Below are positions 24,251 through 38,000 of a DNA stretch of 64,000 bases, piece by piece; the first letter of the stretch is position 1, and each line of letters starts with the position of its first letter. The DNA comes from Hybos culiciformis (taxonomy: Eukaryota > Arthropoda > Insecta > Diptera > Hybotidae): NCBI GenBank assembly GCA_964007475.1, contig OZ023273.1, positions 2,899,038 through 2,963,037 of the forward strand. Reading direction: 5' to 3'. The position numbers and the translations under genes were made by a program. Under the pieces are notes generated by a model. That model was not told the origin of the DNA and did no database searches. It was given only the letters and a program-made list of their open reading frames with translations.

Positions 24251-27200
24251 GACATCTCTGTAAATGTAAAAATTGGAAAAAAAAATAGGTAATCATATAT
24301 TTATAATATGAAATTAAATAATTTATGCACAAGTACATATTAAATTATTAATTGAGATTGTGAACCACAATTGATAATCGAAGCCTCGAAAATCTCTCTT
24401 CGACACTTGAAGCGATCAAAGCATATGTCATAGGATATTGATAAATCAGCCGAAACCTCTATATAGTTTCATGAATGAACATTTATAAATTTCAATAATA
24501 AAATAAAATTAAAATTATTTGTGTGATAATAAAAATAGTCCTATTTTGTATTTGTAAAATAAAGCTATAGGAAAAATTATTGTAAGGATGGTATAAATAA
24601 AATCTAATTTGTTTTCCAAATTTCAGTTCAAAATACTAATTTTCTTTTACTTGTTGAAATTTGAAAAAATTTATCTTTAAAACTTCATTTCAAAAATAAA
24701 TAAACCAAAAAAAAAAAAATGGTAGAGGTATATTAAAATTTGTAATAAAATCTTATAATGTTATAAAAAAAAAAAAAGTAATATCTAATAAAAATATTGA
24801 TAATAAAACCATTTTTCACAAAGAACAATTTTTTTTTTTTTTTCCAAAATTAACAAAGGTTATTGGCACTGTAGAACGAAAGATATTCTAAAAATATACA
24901 TAAATCTGTATATATATACGATAATTTTTATTCCTATTTTTATTAAAATTCAGGACATTCGTAAGAATAATATACAAAATTTTTGTATAGAATATATAAA
25001 AATTTTTGTATAGAATTTAAATAAATTGACAGCAATTTAGACATTATTTTTATCTAAAATATCTTAAAGATTTTGGCCGAATGCCCACATATGAATTCTT
25101 AGATAAAATCACTAAATTCTAGTATCTTGGATATACTGCCGCACTTAGCAAGAAGGGCGTAATGTTTTAAAGTCAATTTTAAGTCAAAGATAATTGCATA
25201 TTAAGAACAGTCTAAATATTCTTGACCGTATCTGTTTTTTGAAATTCAATTACATTGAGCAGCTCTTATATAAATATTCTTAAATAAAAACAGAAAAACT
25301 TGAATATCTCAAAACTATAAAAATAGAGTTACGCTTTTCTTGTTTAATAAGGCAATATCAGCTACTTCCTGTCTATTCAAAGACGCCCAAAATAACTTTT
25401 TCCTTAAAAATTTCTTCCGATTCCGATTATACATTTATATTCATATAAATCGTATAATTCTGAATAAATTGCGGAAGAAATGCAAGCATATAGTTTTCAT
25501 CTAAAACTATATTCATAATATATAATATAATATACAAGCTATATATGTTTTATAATAAATTTTTCAAGATTCTGAAAAATCAAATAACGAATAGAACAAA
25601 AAGAAAAAAAAATATTATTATTATTATTTATCATAGTATGAAAGCGTAATAACAATAACAGGATAAAATTTATTTTCAGTCATTAATCATAAAAACAAAA
25701 AAAAAATTATATACATTTTGTTGTATAAGAATTATCCTAATCCTTAAAGATACGTGTAAAATGTGGTGACAAAACTCTTCAAGAAAATAATGAATTTGGT
25801 TTTACTGGAAGGATATATTTTTTTTTTTATTTTATTTTATTTTATATTTATTTTATATACATGTCTATACATTTATTTTATATATGTACAGATTTATTTG
25901 ACGGAATGAAAAATTGTTATTTAAACACATCAATTTATTGGAGGTAAAATAATGTTTGATGTCAATGAATCAAAATTAATTTAGAAAAGTTAAGGAACTT
26001 TAGATTTTAATGAAGTGAGAAATTTTTTTTTTTATGAATAAAAAATATATAAATATAAATATACACCCTCTGTAAAATGGTGTTTTTATTTTTTTGTAAG
26101 GATAACAAAATTTTGTTCAAAAAAAAAGTATATGGAAATGTTTATCATAAAGGTATACTTCAAATAAGACCAGTTTTTTAAATTTTTATTTATTTATTTT
26201 TTTTTTTTGGTATTTAAATCTTTTATTTTTCATTAAAGTCAAGTTTAAGTAAAATATACTTAGAGAGATTTTTAATTTGAAATGAAATACCAATAAATAG
26301 GCCTATAGATAATCTCATTGAATTTTAATTCCGAGAAACTACTATTCTCATCTATGATTTAAAAAAATTCAAAATTGTAGTGTAGGTGTGTTTTGTAGGT
26401 AATGAGTTTTACTACATTAAAACATTTATATTGTTCATCGAAATGACATAAACGTTTTGTGAATATTTAAATATTGATTGCATTTTTTTTTTTGTTTATA
26501 TGCTAATGGATTAAGTTTTAAACATCTGTTGTCTTGTCAGTCAGAAGAAATAATAGAAGTTTTTCGATAATATTATTTTGCAATTTTTATTCTCACTATA
26601 TTAAAATATTACAAACGTCAGAAAACCTCTAATCTAGCATATGTTTAGATATTTTTTTATACTTGGCGACCGATGGTAAAAAAAAGAAAATCATATCGAG
26701 TACTTGGAGTTAAATTTCATTAAAAAAAATATTTTCGTTTGTTTACATCTAAATCATAATTAAATTTTTTGGTTTCAATTGAGTCTAACTCAGCTTAAAT
26801 ACCAAAATTTTTGATGTTTCTGAATTCAACATTCCTTCTTTAAAGTTAAAAAGTATGTGGAGACAGTTGTCTAGTTTTGATTGAAGTTTCATATTCTCTT
26901 AGTATATTATTTCCACATAATAAAATTAAACTTCTCTGAAATTTCAAATAATGGAATTAAAAAGATTTTAATACTGAAATGAAAAAAAAAAAAATAAAAA
27001 TAATAATTTGCATTTACAATTTATGAAAAATTAATTTTTTTTGTGTACTCATGCATTTTTTCATTATTTTCTCATTTACCACCGGCATATTTGCATAAAA
27101 ATTCTTTCATATGACATTTATTTTTATAGTATATACATAGTTTTCTGAATAATATTTTCTTACATTAAGTCCTCCTGATTATGGGTTCACAAAACTAACT

Positions 27201-30200
27201 TTAACTTAATAAAGAAAAATTTAATATAGCGAAAAATAGAATGTTTTTCAGAAATTTTCTAGATTGACTTAAAATTAAAAAAAACTATTTGCTATGTGAA
27301 AGTTTTAACTACTTTAGACCCTATTCTCATTCGTTCTTCTGATATTTATCTTTTCCTTTATAGTCAATCAATTCTTTCATTTAGAAATTTCGAAAACGAA
27401 AATTTTATAGACAAATTAATTTTTCGATAATAATATTTCCTCCACATTTTATCATAAAAATGCATTAAATTGTTATGCTATTATGTTTCTTTTGAAATCT
27501 TAACTTCAAAAAAAAAAAACACATAAATGTTAGTACAAGAATTAAATAATAAAATTAAATTTTTATTCGAAGATTAGAATATGTAGATAATCTTTCCAGA
27601 GATTTATAAACATAATCGGATAAACCGTGAAAGAAAGAAAAAAAAAACAAAAAAAAATGGTTAAAAGAGATAAACTTAAATGGAAAATAATACTATAAAT
27701 ATGAATTAGCTGTCTTCTGTGGTATCTTTTAGGTAACTGTGCATTGTGTTGTAAAATATTAGTTTTTTATGCTTTTTGGTATCTAATCTTATTCATATAT
27801 AAATATGTAGATAAATGAGTTAAATATTTATTTGTCTATGATTCTATCAATGGTTTTTATTCTTATTTATGTTTATTCAATGTTTTCATACTATTTTATT
27901 TTTTTGAATAAACGAAAATCAAAAAGTTAAAGCATTTTAAAGGTATATGGAAACTTCAATAACTCGTTCACCTTTTCTTCGCGTACGTTAGAAATCTAAG
28001 AAATAATTTTGATTTTACAAATACTACTGTAGAGCGGTTGTAAGCCATACCATAAAAGTTTGCTTAGACTATTAGTTTCTTTATTAACTTTTTTTTTCAT
28101 GTCAGAACTTAAACACGGCCTAATAGAACTTAATAAAACTTTAGCAATTGCTTTATATAAACAATATACAAATAAAATATAAATATTTCTTCTATCTTTT
28201 TCTTGCGGATTTTAGTTGGTCACGTTTAAGTTGTCAATTGGAGATATTAATTGAAAATAAAAGTTATAAAATGTAATATTTTATGTTGATATGTCTGAGA
28301 ATTTTTCCAGACAGAAAATTATTTATTTTTTTTCTTATTTTCCTTATAATAAAAAAAGTTTTTTTTTTTGTTTCTATAAAAACTTGCTTTATCTTAATTT
28401 TATAAAAATTGTTTTTTTTTTTTTTTTTTGTAAAAAAATTCTTTTATTTTGCAATCAAGAGTAACTCATATATATAGTAATGTAATTTTTCAATTAAATT
28501 TTTCATATTGAACTATAGCCTAAAATAGACACAGTAGATAGTGTAATGTTTATAATGATAAAGAGATTTTGTGTATAATAATTAATTGTATAATGCTAAA
28601 CCAAAACTTTAATATTTTTAATCGTCGTCACAGTATTTTTTGTTTATATTTCAGTAGGAACTTAATCCAGTAATATTAAAATTATCAGACTTAATCAGTT
28701 TCAAGTTTAAATCATCCTGCTTCTCCTCTATAAAGAATAATACGCATCATTCTGGTTGGTCTTGTACAGCAAATCCAAACTTGTTGAAAGATTTAAAACC
28801 CTCTTGGGAAAATTAATTTAATTTGTAATACTATGTGAATTTATTGTATATAAAAGATATAGTTACATTGCAAATATATTATAAAGTACATTAAAGAATA
28901 AGTAAATAAAAATTAAATTGAAAATAACTTTTATATAGAAGAAGGCATATCAAGAGAGAGATATTAAATGAAAGTAAAAAAAAAAAAAATAATAGAAAAT
29001 CATTATTAGACGACAAATTGTATTAAGTGAAAATCTATTAGAATAAAACTTTTATCAAAATCGCGCCAAATTTAATTTTATTTTATTGCGATTTAACAAC
29101 ATAAGTATTTTTATCCTGAAAATACTTGAACTTCGTAGGTAATAGTTATAATAATAGAATAAAGAAAATTTTTGACGCAGTTGTTTGTTAATGAAACTTA
29201 AATGATTTCTTTGAATATAATTTATCTTTAATTCTTTTGGTTTGGGTGTATATCTCAATCAGATTACAATATTTTTTTGATGGTTATTTTGATATGAAAA
29301 TATAACTACTGCATAATTTTTACTATATATATAAAATAATCATAACATTATGAACTGAATTATAATAATTTTTTGTTGTTCTTATGATAAATCTTATTTT
29401 AATTTAATTTTTTGTAATTACAAACATTCGTACAAAATGTATAATATTAAAATTATTGACATTGAATTAAGATTTATTGTTAAAGTCTCAATGGCAATCA
29501 CCAATTATTTTAAGTAGATTTATGAAAATCAATTATACGTATTTAAAATTAAAAAAAAAAGTAGGTATCATTATATCTTATTACTTTTTGTTGTTGTCAA
29601 AGTGAATAAGACCCAAAATATTTCATTTTCATTAAAAAGTGAATCTTTCCAAATTAAGTAGTTTTATTTTTTTTTTTATTCATACTGTTGTGTGTGTACA
29701 CACAAAAAGTACAATCTTTATTGTATTCACAATATTGATTTATTTATAAACTTATATTTCTTCTTTCTAGGGAATTAACCTTGATGCAGCAGCACTATCA
29801 AAAAAAAATATTTTTTTTTTTGAAGATAAATTACTTTAATTGAATTTTTATGTTTTCTATAAAAAGTGTTGAGAGTACAAAATGAGAATTACAAATATAC
29901 GTAATATTTAAATTGAAAATAAAAAAAAAATTAAAAAATAAAATTGCCTCAGGATATTTTAAATATAAACTTTTTTTTTATTATTATTGAATTAAATTAG
30001 TCGAAATATCGATTAAACGTCAAGGTAAAGTTATGTAAATTTTATGTAAATTTTTATTAGTAAAATATTATATTATTAAATGTCTTAAATTCATCATCAT
30101 ATAATGTTAACTCATAGCTGTCAGTTTTCAATAAAATAGTACCTTTGGGAATACACAAGATCTTAGAGTTGCTATAGAATTAATATCATTTTAAATTAAA

Positions 30201-30572
30201 AACGACGTCCGGCTTTAAAGGATCTTCTGCTCCACCAACGTCAGAAGCGACCATTTTTCGTTATAATTTCTTAAATTTTTTGTTATTATACTAACTTACT
30301 TTCAAGTATATGATTATCAAAAAGTGTAAATAAATAATTTTTCAAAATGTAAAAAAATAATTATTTTTTCATGTGCATGTGATCGGTAAGTTGTATTTAC
30401 AATCGTAAATTTAGCTCGGTAAATGGTATATTACATGCGTCAATACACATGTAATTATTTAATTAAGAAAATTTTATTTACATTCTCCGTATTAAGTAAA
30501 TTTTATTTACTTTCTTCATTTTGAACTTTTGTTTTGATTGCAACTACCTCTCACATGCACATTAAAACAGTA
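17553..30572. other. Long AT-rich stretch without a supported gene
   Basis: This is about 13 kb of AT-rich, homopolymer-rich DNA. It includes a TTA microsatellite (24210-24250). Open frames at 23108-23299 and 29055-29258 (-) are low-complexity and unsupported. A 28-codon frame at 20624-20710 (+) has unusually even composition but no recognisable domain. A denser stretch at 18180-18380 has no open frame worth calling. If the receptor exon at 34918 belongs to an active gene, this may be intron. Confidence 0.45.
24210..24250. repeat. (TTA)n microsatellite
   Basis: This is a perfect TTA/ATT trinucleotide run of about 41 bp. Confidence 0.95.
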
Positions 30573-30756
30573 TACAAAACATGTTAATAAAATTTGTTAT
30601 ACAGCTCGTTGTGTATATACACAAAAACACATGGACACTTGTCAATATTATATCACTCGACCTAACGGTCTCGTCATATAAGTATTGACGCGTGTCCATG
30701 TGTTTTTGTGTATACACAACTCGTTGTAATAACAAATTTTCTTAACATGTGTTGTA
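30573..30756. mobile_element. Palindromic MITE with TA duplication (Tc1/mariner-like)
   Basis: An almost complete hairpin is centred on TAAC at 30663-30666. The left arm (30575-30662) and right arm (30667-30754) pair along their whole length with few mismatches. Shared blocks include ACATGTTAA, AAAATTTGTTAT, ACACAAAAACACATGGACAC, GTCAATA and the inner CGACC/GGTC. The ends CAAAACATGTT and (reverse) CAACACATGTT are flanked by TA on both sides, the duplication expected for Tc1/mariner insertions. It has no open frame, so it is a foldback-type non-autonomous element. The family is inferred from the TA duplication only. Confidence 0.85.
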
Positions 30757-33700
30757 ATCTACTATTTGTCTCTTATTTAATATACGTCCAACTAAGAATT
30801 ATGTGGGCTTAAAGACACATTTATTTTTCAATCTTGAGAAGCTTTACGTAATTTAACTTCATATGATGATTTCAAAAATTTCCTGAAGATAATGATTAAG
30901 AGAATTTATATATAAGAATAAATATAATGTAATTGGGTGATATTCCTGTGTAACGAAAATATATATATTTACATTAACATCATCCTTTCTTTATAGGCCA
31001 ACAAACTTTTATTTATATAATTTTTGCTTCAAAAAAAAAAATAATAATACAATATCGAAATTTCATGTACAATATCTAATACTTGTATATACTTGTATTA
31101 ATATAAACATTATATCTTCAGAATAAAAATTCCACTCGATAGGACATTTATTGTCATTTTGATTGATTTAATTTGAAATCTTTTCCGTTAAAAGTTAATT
31201 AATTTGATAATATGATAAATGATAAAAAAAAAGAAGCATATTATGCACATCATATTGCTGTATCTAGCTGCTATCTAGTTAATGTAAATTCAACCGGAAC
31301 TTATGGTATATTTTGTGTGTCATGTTTGTAAAACTCAGGAAATGAACGTTTTAACAGTTATTCTATTTTTTATACATTCCTATTATATTTTATATATGTT
31401 ATATCTTCTATATAAACACAAGGACGTACATTGAACTTATCCAATGGAAATTCTCTACAGAATTTCTCTTGTTAAAGTAAAAATATTGTGATAAAATTTT
31501 CTTTTCTTCAACAAAAAAAATCAAAAAAATTAAATCCCAAATGGACGATTTGTATTATGTATAAGGACCATAATAGGAAAAAAAAAAAAGAAAAGTTTTT
31601 CAATCTAATCTCAAAAAAAAAAAAAAAACTAGAAAATTTACCAAAATAGATAATGATAGAGAAATTAACTCAAACAATTATATTCATGAGAGTGACCAAG
31701 TACTTTTAGGTATTTAAAAATCTTTTATCTAACATCAAAATAAATAAATGACCGAAAACATAAATATTTCAAGTATTTTCAGATTCCATCAGGGTTGAAG
31801 AAGTATGTAACTTAGTAATTTGTTTCATCACTAATAAATTGTAATTTATCAGCCCTTATTGAGTTTCATGTTTTTTATGTATATGTTCATGTTAACTAAC
31901 CGTTTATCATCTCAACATAAAATCTTGTCTCAAGAACTAATCGCAATACATAAATCAATAATGTGTACAATGTTTGAATTAAAGCCATCAATTGCACAAT
32001 GTCACATGCACCTCGAACGAGGATATATGATTACACTTATACTAATTTCTTTCTTTTATTTATAGGAAGAAAAATTTTTCATTAATTTTATTTTGATGCC
32101 GAAGTTTTATTTATTCTCTACCAGCCTAAATTAAATATCAAGAAAATGATTAGCTTTTATCAAAAATATTTAATCTTAATTTGAATTATTGTATAGCAAA
32201 GAGCAGATAAACATTATTTAAAGGGAAAAAAAAAATATAATAAAAAAAAAGTAAAGAGAGAAAAGTAATTTAATCTGAAATATATGAAGAATACTTAGAA
32301 TAATTTATTTAATTATGTTAAATCTTTAATAAAAGATTTATTATGTTGTATTAAGATAGATTTTCTTTAGCAATATTAATATACAGATAATATTTAATTT
32401 TTTTTTTTGAACATTTTCTTCCTTCCTTAATAAGAAATATTAATATTAAATTGTAACTAAAAATCAATTAATTGTTTTTAAAGAGGTCCTTGTATATAAA
32501 TAAATATTAACATTTTTTCGTTATATATGACTTAATTAGGATATACGGAGAATATATAATTCCATATATTCTTGAAATGAATTTATCGCCGACTAGCAAG
32601 ATGTACCAAAAATATTAAAATTATATCCGCAAATCTTTATCAAAAAAGTAATCAAATTGGACTAATTAGTATAATTGAAGTTATCTAATTGATAGTTGCT
32701 TAAATAAACCTATAATCAATTGAAGTGTATACTTTGTAAGACTCTAAAGTATGTTGCAAAAACAAATGTGTACACTAGATTCTAAGCCCCTAGGCTCAGT
32801 ACTAGGCTCAGTATCTAGGCTCAGTATTATGTTCATTTGAATAAACTATGAGTACATTTTTATTAGGTAATATTCGACAGTCAGTCGCATATATTAAATA
32901 TATAATGTTCTGTTCTGATTAATTCATAATTAATTAATAGAAATATTTAATATTTTGTATAAACAAATTTTAATCATGTTTTTGAAAATATCACAAGATA
33001 AATTGTTACGAATTTTTAATAAAATTTAGTTTTCTTAAAAGTAGATATTTAAAAATTATTGGGCAGATATGTTTTTTGCGCTTCATTTAACTTTACATAA
33101 TTTCCGCGTCATTAGCTTGTTTTTACCTTCTTTTAAAATTTATAACAAATAAAATAGAGAAAAAAAAAAAACTAAGAAAGAAAATTATATAATTTGTTTT
33201 TTTGTATTTTATATTTGAAAATTCTTGTAAATGTAAATTACAAAGCTACGGAATTTTATATATTTTATATATTTCTTCTTTTGCCGATCGATTAAAATTT
33301 TATTTGAATAAATGTATTTTTTTTTTTTTAACTAACGAACTAGTCGAATGCGTTTCTTCTTAGAAATCCATTTTTCAAATCGTTTCTCCAATATTTAACT
33401 TTTCGCGAAATATAGATTATGAAGCGCCTATTAAAATTTAACTTAGAAGACATACACGACCGGGGCTTGAAAATTTTTATAAGTAAAAATTTCAAAAATA
33501 AACGTTCAAATTAATTTATTTAAGTCGGTCAGTTCAAGGAGGCAAAAACAGTCTGTTCTGCAAAAGAAGATTTCTGTTAGAAATATTTAAAAAGTCACTT
33601 TAATAAAAGAGAGACTAGAATTGTCATATGGGGACAAACAAGACAAATTCCCTAATCCATCGTTTATCATAACCTAGCATAGAATCCCAGATCTCGAATC

Positions 33701-34917
33701 GAATATTTTCTTCCGATAATCTGTTTCTTCAAAACTTATCCATATACTTAAAATTTCTTAATTATAACCTCTTTCATTTCAAACTAATAGAAAATTTTAG
33801 GGCTACGCAAGCAATATCATATTTTTCTTATTGAAATTCTTTTTTCAAAAATATTCCTGAATTTGACGAATCCTTTAATTACGAACATTCTATTAATTTT
33901 AATGTTAATGGTTTTTTACGGCCAATTAGTTATGCTGTGATTTTTCAAAAATATTTGAAGCATCACTTTTTTCTTTTTTTTTATATAAATATTCTAAATG
34001 AAAGAAAAATCTCGGTTTTAATCTATATCTAAAAAAAATTAAATAATTTTTCCCTCCAAAATCTTAAGGAATTTTAAATCAAGAAAATATTATTTCAAGC
34101 ATATTTTACACAACTTAAGAATTTTATTCCCTTTTTCTTTTTTTTTTTGCTTTCCTTTTTTTATTTTTTGAATTTATTCAATTTAAAGAAGTGAATACGC
34201 ACGTATTCTGAACGTGCTGGATTTATTCTTTTTACAGGAAAATTTTTCATATGGTTTTTTTTTTCCTCCGAAAGTCTTCAAAATAAAAAAAAATCCTTTT
34301 TCTTTTATTAAAAAATACCAAAAAAAAAAAAAAAAATCAAAACGTTGAATAGTCTTAAGAATTTGTTAAAACCAAAAATAAAACCAAGGAATTTTTAATG
34401 CGAAAAAAGTTTCTTTTTTTTTTCTTCTAAAATTCATGGTTTTTAAATAAAAATCATAATTTTAAATATTTTCATAGAATTTCTTTGATGCTTTATTTGA
34501 GGCCTGTCATTTTTTTTTTTAACTTTAAATGTTATGTGATATATAAGAAAAAGATTATAAAATTTCTGTTTCGACACAAATCAGCCGTGCTGAACAAATT
34601 GGCACATTCTTTTTTTTTTACCATGAAAACCTTATCATCAACCTTAGATTCATAGACTTCAAACAGAGAAACTAAAAACCATTTTTAAAACTGTTTGTAT
34701 ATACTTAATATCTTCACAAATTTTATTTATAGATTTAGGATTGACATAAAATGTCAAAAAAAAATAAATTTTTTATATAAATTATTGAAAAATTATATCA
34801 AATGCACCTGAACACTATAAAAAAAATTTTTTTAAACATAAATATCAAGTTGCTTTCAAATTTATTAGGTACATACAATATGTTAAAAAAGATATACATA
34901 GAATAAAAACCACTTAC
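30757..34917. other. AT-rich stretch left of the receptor exon
   Basis: No gene is supported. Points seen: a 68-codon frame at 31859-32065 (+) of unusually even composition but no known domain; a 12-14-bp triplet repeat at 32790-32828; and a less AT-biased stretch at 33340-33760 with no long frame. This would be intron of the receptor gene on the minus strand if the exon at 34918-35017 is active. Confidence 0.4.
32790..32828. repeat. Short tandem repeat, unit CTAGGCTCAGTA
   Basis: Three consecutive copies of CTAGGCTCAGTA are separated by 0-1 bases in an otherwise AT-rich setting. This is a small local duplication with no function apparent. Confidence 0.8.
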
Positions 34918-35017
34918 CTATCAAGAGAAACAGCTATCAGACTATATATTGAGGCTGCAACAGATACACCTTGAATATATGGAACTGTCTTGCACATTAA
35001 CCATCCTAATATCCAAG
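34918..35017 (-). CDS. Internal exon of a neuropeptide GPCR (TM3), probably SIFamide-receptor-like
   Basis: The 100-bp minus-strand exon has a T-rich tract and acceptor (…tttttag at 35018-35019 and beyond) and a consensus donor GTAAGT (34917-34912). It is open only in the phase-1-in, phase-2-out frame, which encodes 32 full codons. These show WILGW, then M-C-K with the conserved Cys of the extracellular-loop-1/TM3 disulphide, then [13 protein letters not shown], a hydrophobic helix SLIAVS, and finally L-D-R at the donor, the start of the DRY/DRF motif. This is transmembrane helix 3 of a class A peptide receptor, a plasma-membrane receptor coupled to G proteins. [13 protein letters not shown] is most like the SIFamide/NPFF-receptor group; the exact receptor is less sure than the superfamily. 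I found no other exon of the gene in the window. The predicted upstream exon (TM1-TM2) should lie right of 35017 and the downstream one (TM4 on) left of 34918, so introns must be very long. A lone retained exon of a dead gene is possible but less likely given clean splice sites. Confidence 0.85.
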
Positions 35018-38000
35018 CTAAAAAAAAAAACAAATATTTCAAATTATTATTATTTATTTAAGTTAATAATTTCAGAATTACATTATATATTTATTTTCAA
35101 TTATGAAATTAATGGCAATAATTGCTAAGATCCAAAGAAAAAATAATCGCATAATGAAATACACCAGTGCAGAGCGATGTGCAGAGTAGGTGCACGATAC
35201 GCAAACTACTTTGTAGTAGGTATATAAAGTGTATATATAGTTTTTAGATGATACAGATACAAGCATTTAAAACGACTTGTATATTGATCACCATATAATA
35301 GTGATTTTGAAAATCTATCAAGTTAATAGAATACATAAATTGTACTAATCCCTTTTTTTTTAATTGATTAGTTGTTTGCGGTTTGCCAACATTTTGAACA
35401 TTTTCAATAATAAATAATATTCATTTATTTCTAACATGTAGATTATTGTACATATTGTTAACATTAAACAGCATGTAATAATTTTTTAATATATTGACAT
35501 TTCATTTAAACAACAATAACTATTATAAATTATTTACATGCATTTCCAAAAAAAAAAAAAACTCAATAAAATATAGTCTATTTTAAAATCGTAATAGAAT
35601 TTGAATATTTTAATTGTTTGATGAAATGCTTCCTATGTAATTTAATCTATATATATTGTGTACACAGGTTCATTTTAGTTGTGTGAATGACAATATTATA
35701 CATATATGTATGCTGATAAAATGCATTTTATTATTTAATAGATAGATAGATATTGGATTTATAAAATAAATTATCTCTATATTTAATCTTATTTTTCAAT
35801 AAAAACCTTTATGATTGAAAATAAATTATCCAACCTAACATTGAACGTTCATAAAATATATTCAGATATTGGTATGTTGTGTTTTTTTTTGTGTATACAA
35901 ATAAATGTATTTAGCAAATATCGGAGTGGAACAGTGTGCTAAATTTAATCTGTACACGGAATGAAAATTATTGTAATGTATAAATTTTATAAATAAATAA
36001 TTACATTGTAAATGTGTATGACCTAAGCATCTTTTTTGTTTGTCCACTTTCTATGTATAAATTATTCTCATAATTTTAATCAGGTTATTGAGTTTTAATT
36101 TTTTTTTAATAGATAATGTTTGTTGTAGTTGATAATGTGTCCATGTCGAAATTTTATAAAACACTCTGTGTGTGCAATTATTTTTAACAAAATTGTTCAT
36201 GGTAATCTTGTGTGAAAACTAACATGGCATGCACACATGAGTATCTAACATTTAAAACTTTGTTGACAACATTAAACAATTTATATTAAAGTTAATTATT
36301 GAATTTTTGATTAAAATATATTTATGTATTACATAAAAAGTTAAAAAAAAAATAAAAATAAAAAATTTTTCCACTTAATTTGTAAGAATTTTGAATTAAA
36401 AAAAATATACAAATTTAATTTCAAGAGAAATAGATGAAGATAGATAGATGTAAATAAAATAATGATTTGTAATAAGTTAGATATCTTAAAAATGTTTATT
36501 AAAAATTTAAATGAATTTTTAAGATTAGAATCAGAAAATTAGAATATAGAGCTTTCGAATCTTTGCTTAGGACAATTTTTTTTTTAGACATAAAAGCTTT
36601 ATATTGCTGCTTAAACATTAATTTAAGTGCACAAGCTTATTAAGCGCACAATTATGTTTGTGATTGAAAACAATTTTTAGCTATTTACGTTTAAATTGTT
36701 AATGTTTATTTATATTTAAACATTACTAGCAATAATATAATTCTAGAATACCATTCCCATTTACATCCAAACATTGCGAAAATTTTAAAAAATTTAAGAC
36801 ATCACAGATCCAGCGACCTACTTACTATTTCAAATTCCTTAATCTAAGGATTTAAGATTTAAGAATAGGATGGAACAAACTGATATGTTTTAATAAAAAA
36901 AAAAATAGGAAAAAAAAAATTATTCTAATTTAGGAACTAGGTTAATATTATAAAAGGAATAATAAATTTCTTTACTCTTTTTTTTATATTTATGTTACTC
37001 TATGTACAATTCATGTCGTACATTAGAAAAATTCTTAACATTAAACCATCTAGCATTATTTTCTTAATCATTCTAATATTAATGAAAATAGAATCAATAG
37101 TTAACAAAAACCATTTCATTAATTCTTAAAATTTTATAAAACTGAAAATTAATTGCATATTTTTAGGCAGCTTATAATTAAATAAAAATTTATATTTATT
37201 GTACATTTATTTATTTTTTTTGCATAAATATTTTGTATCGTTTATCTTATAATAAAAATTTTCAAACTAAATTCTTATATATATTTTTTACTTGTTTTTC
37301 CAATTCTTCAAAATAACGATAAATTGCATTTTTATTAACAAAGTCAATTTTGAACTTCATTAGTTTTCAAATATTTAAAAATTCTTATAAAGCTCAAGAA
37401 AATTGAAACATCATTCCTTTTTATATATTTCTTAAAATACATGGTTTTTATGTCATTCTAATACTGGAAAAAAAAAATACAAAAATGTTTAAGACTAAAT
37501 AAAATAAAAAAAAAAAATGTAATCTAAAATATATAATGTAATAAATTTGAGGCCTTTAAATGTAACATTGTAATAGGATAATTTTTCTAATTTAGGATCT
37601 TTAGGCATTAATCTTTTTTAACAATTATCCTTTTAATTTTTTTTTTTCTTTTGCTATATTTTTTTGGATCTTTAATTTTGATGGTATTTCTTTTCTTCTC
37701 TAATCTAGGAAGTGTAATAATTTACAATTAATGAGCCAATACAGTAGTAAAATGCTGGCTAACCTAAGACTTAAATTGTATTAAGTCTAATATGAAAATA
37801 GGTCCAAAAACTTGAGGATATAGGTCATCATGTTTGAGATGTTGTACAATGTATTTAAAAAGTATTTAAAAAGTATTTAAGTATTAAGAAGTATTTTAAA
37901 AAAAACTATTATAAATTGTTCTATTTTTTAACTATCTTGATTTGATTTTATTAATATCCTTGTTTTTTAATAGTTATTACTAGCACTTGAATTCATTTGA

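Noticed and set aside
29690..29706. TGTGTGTACACACA palindrome as a regulatory site
   Set aside because: Simple TG/CA repeat palindrome with no gene start nearby.
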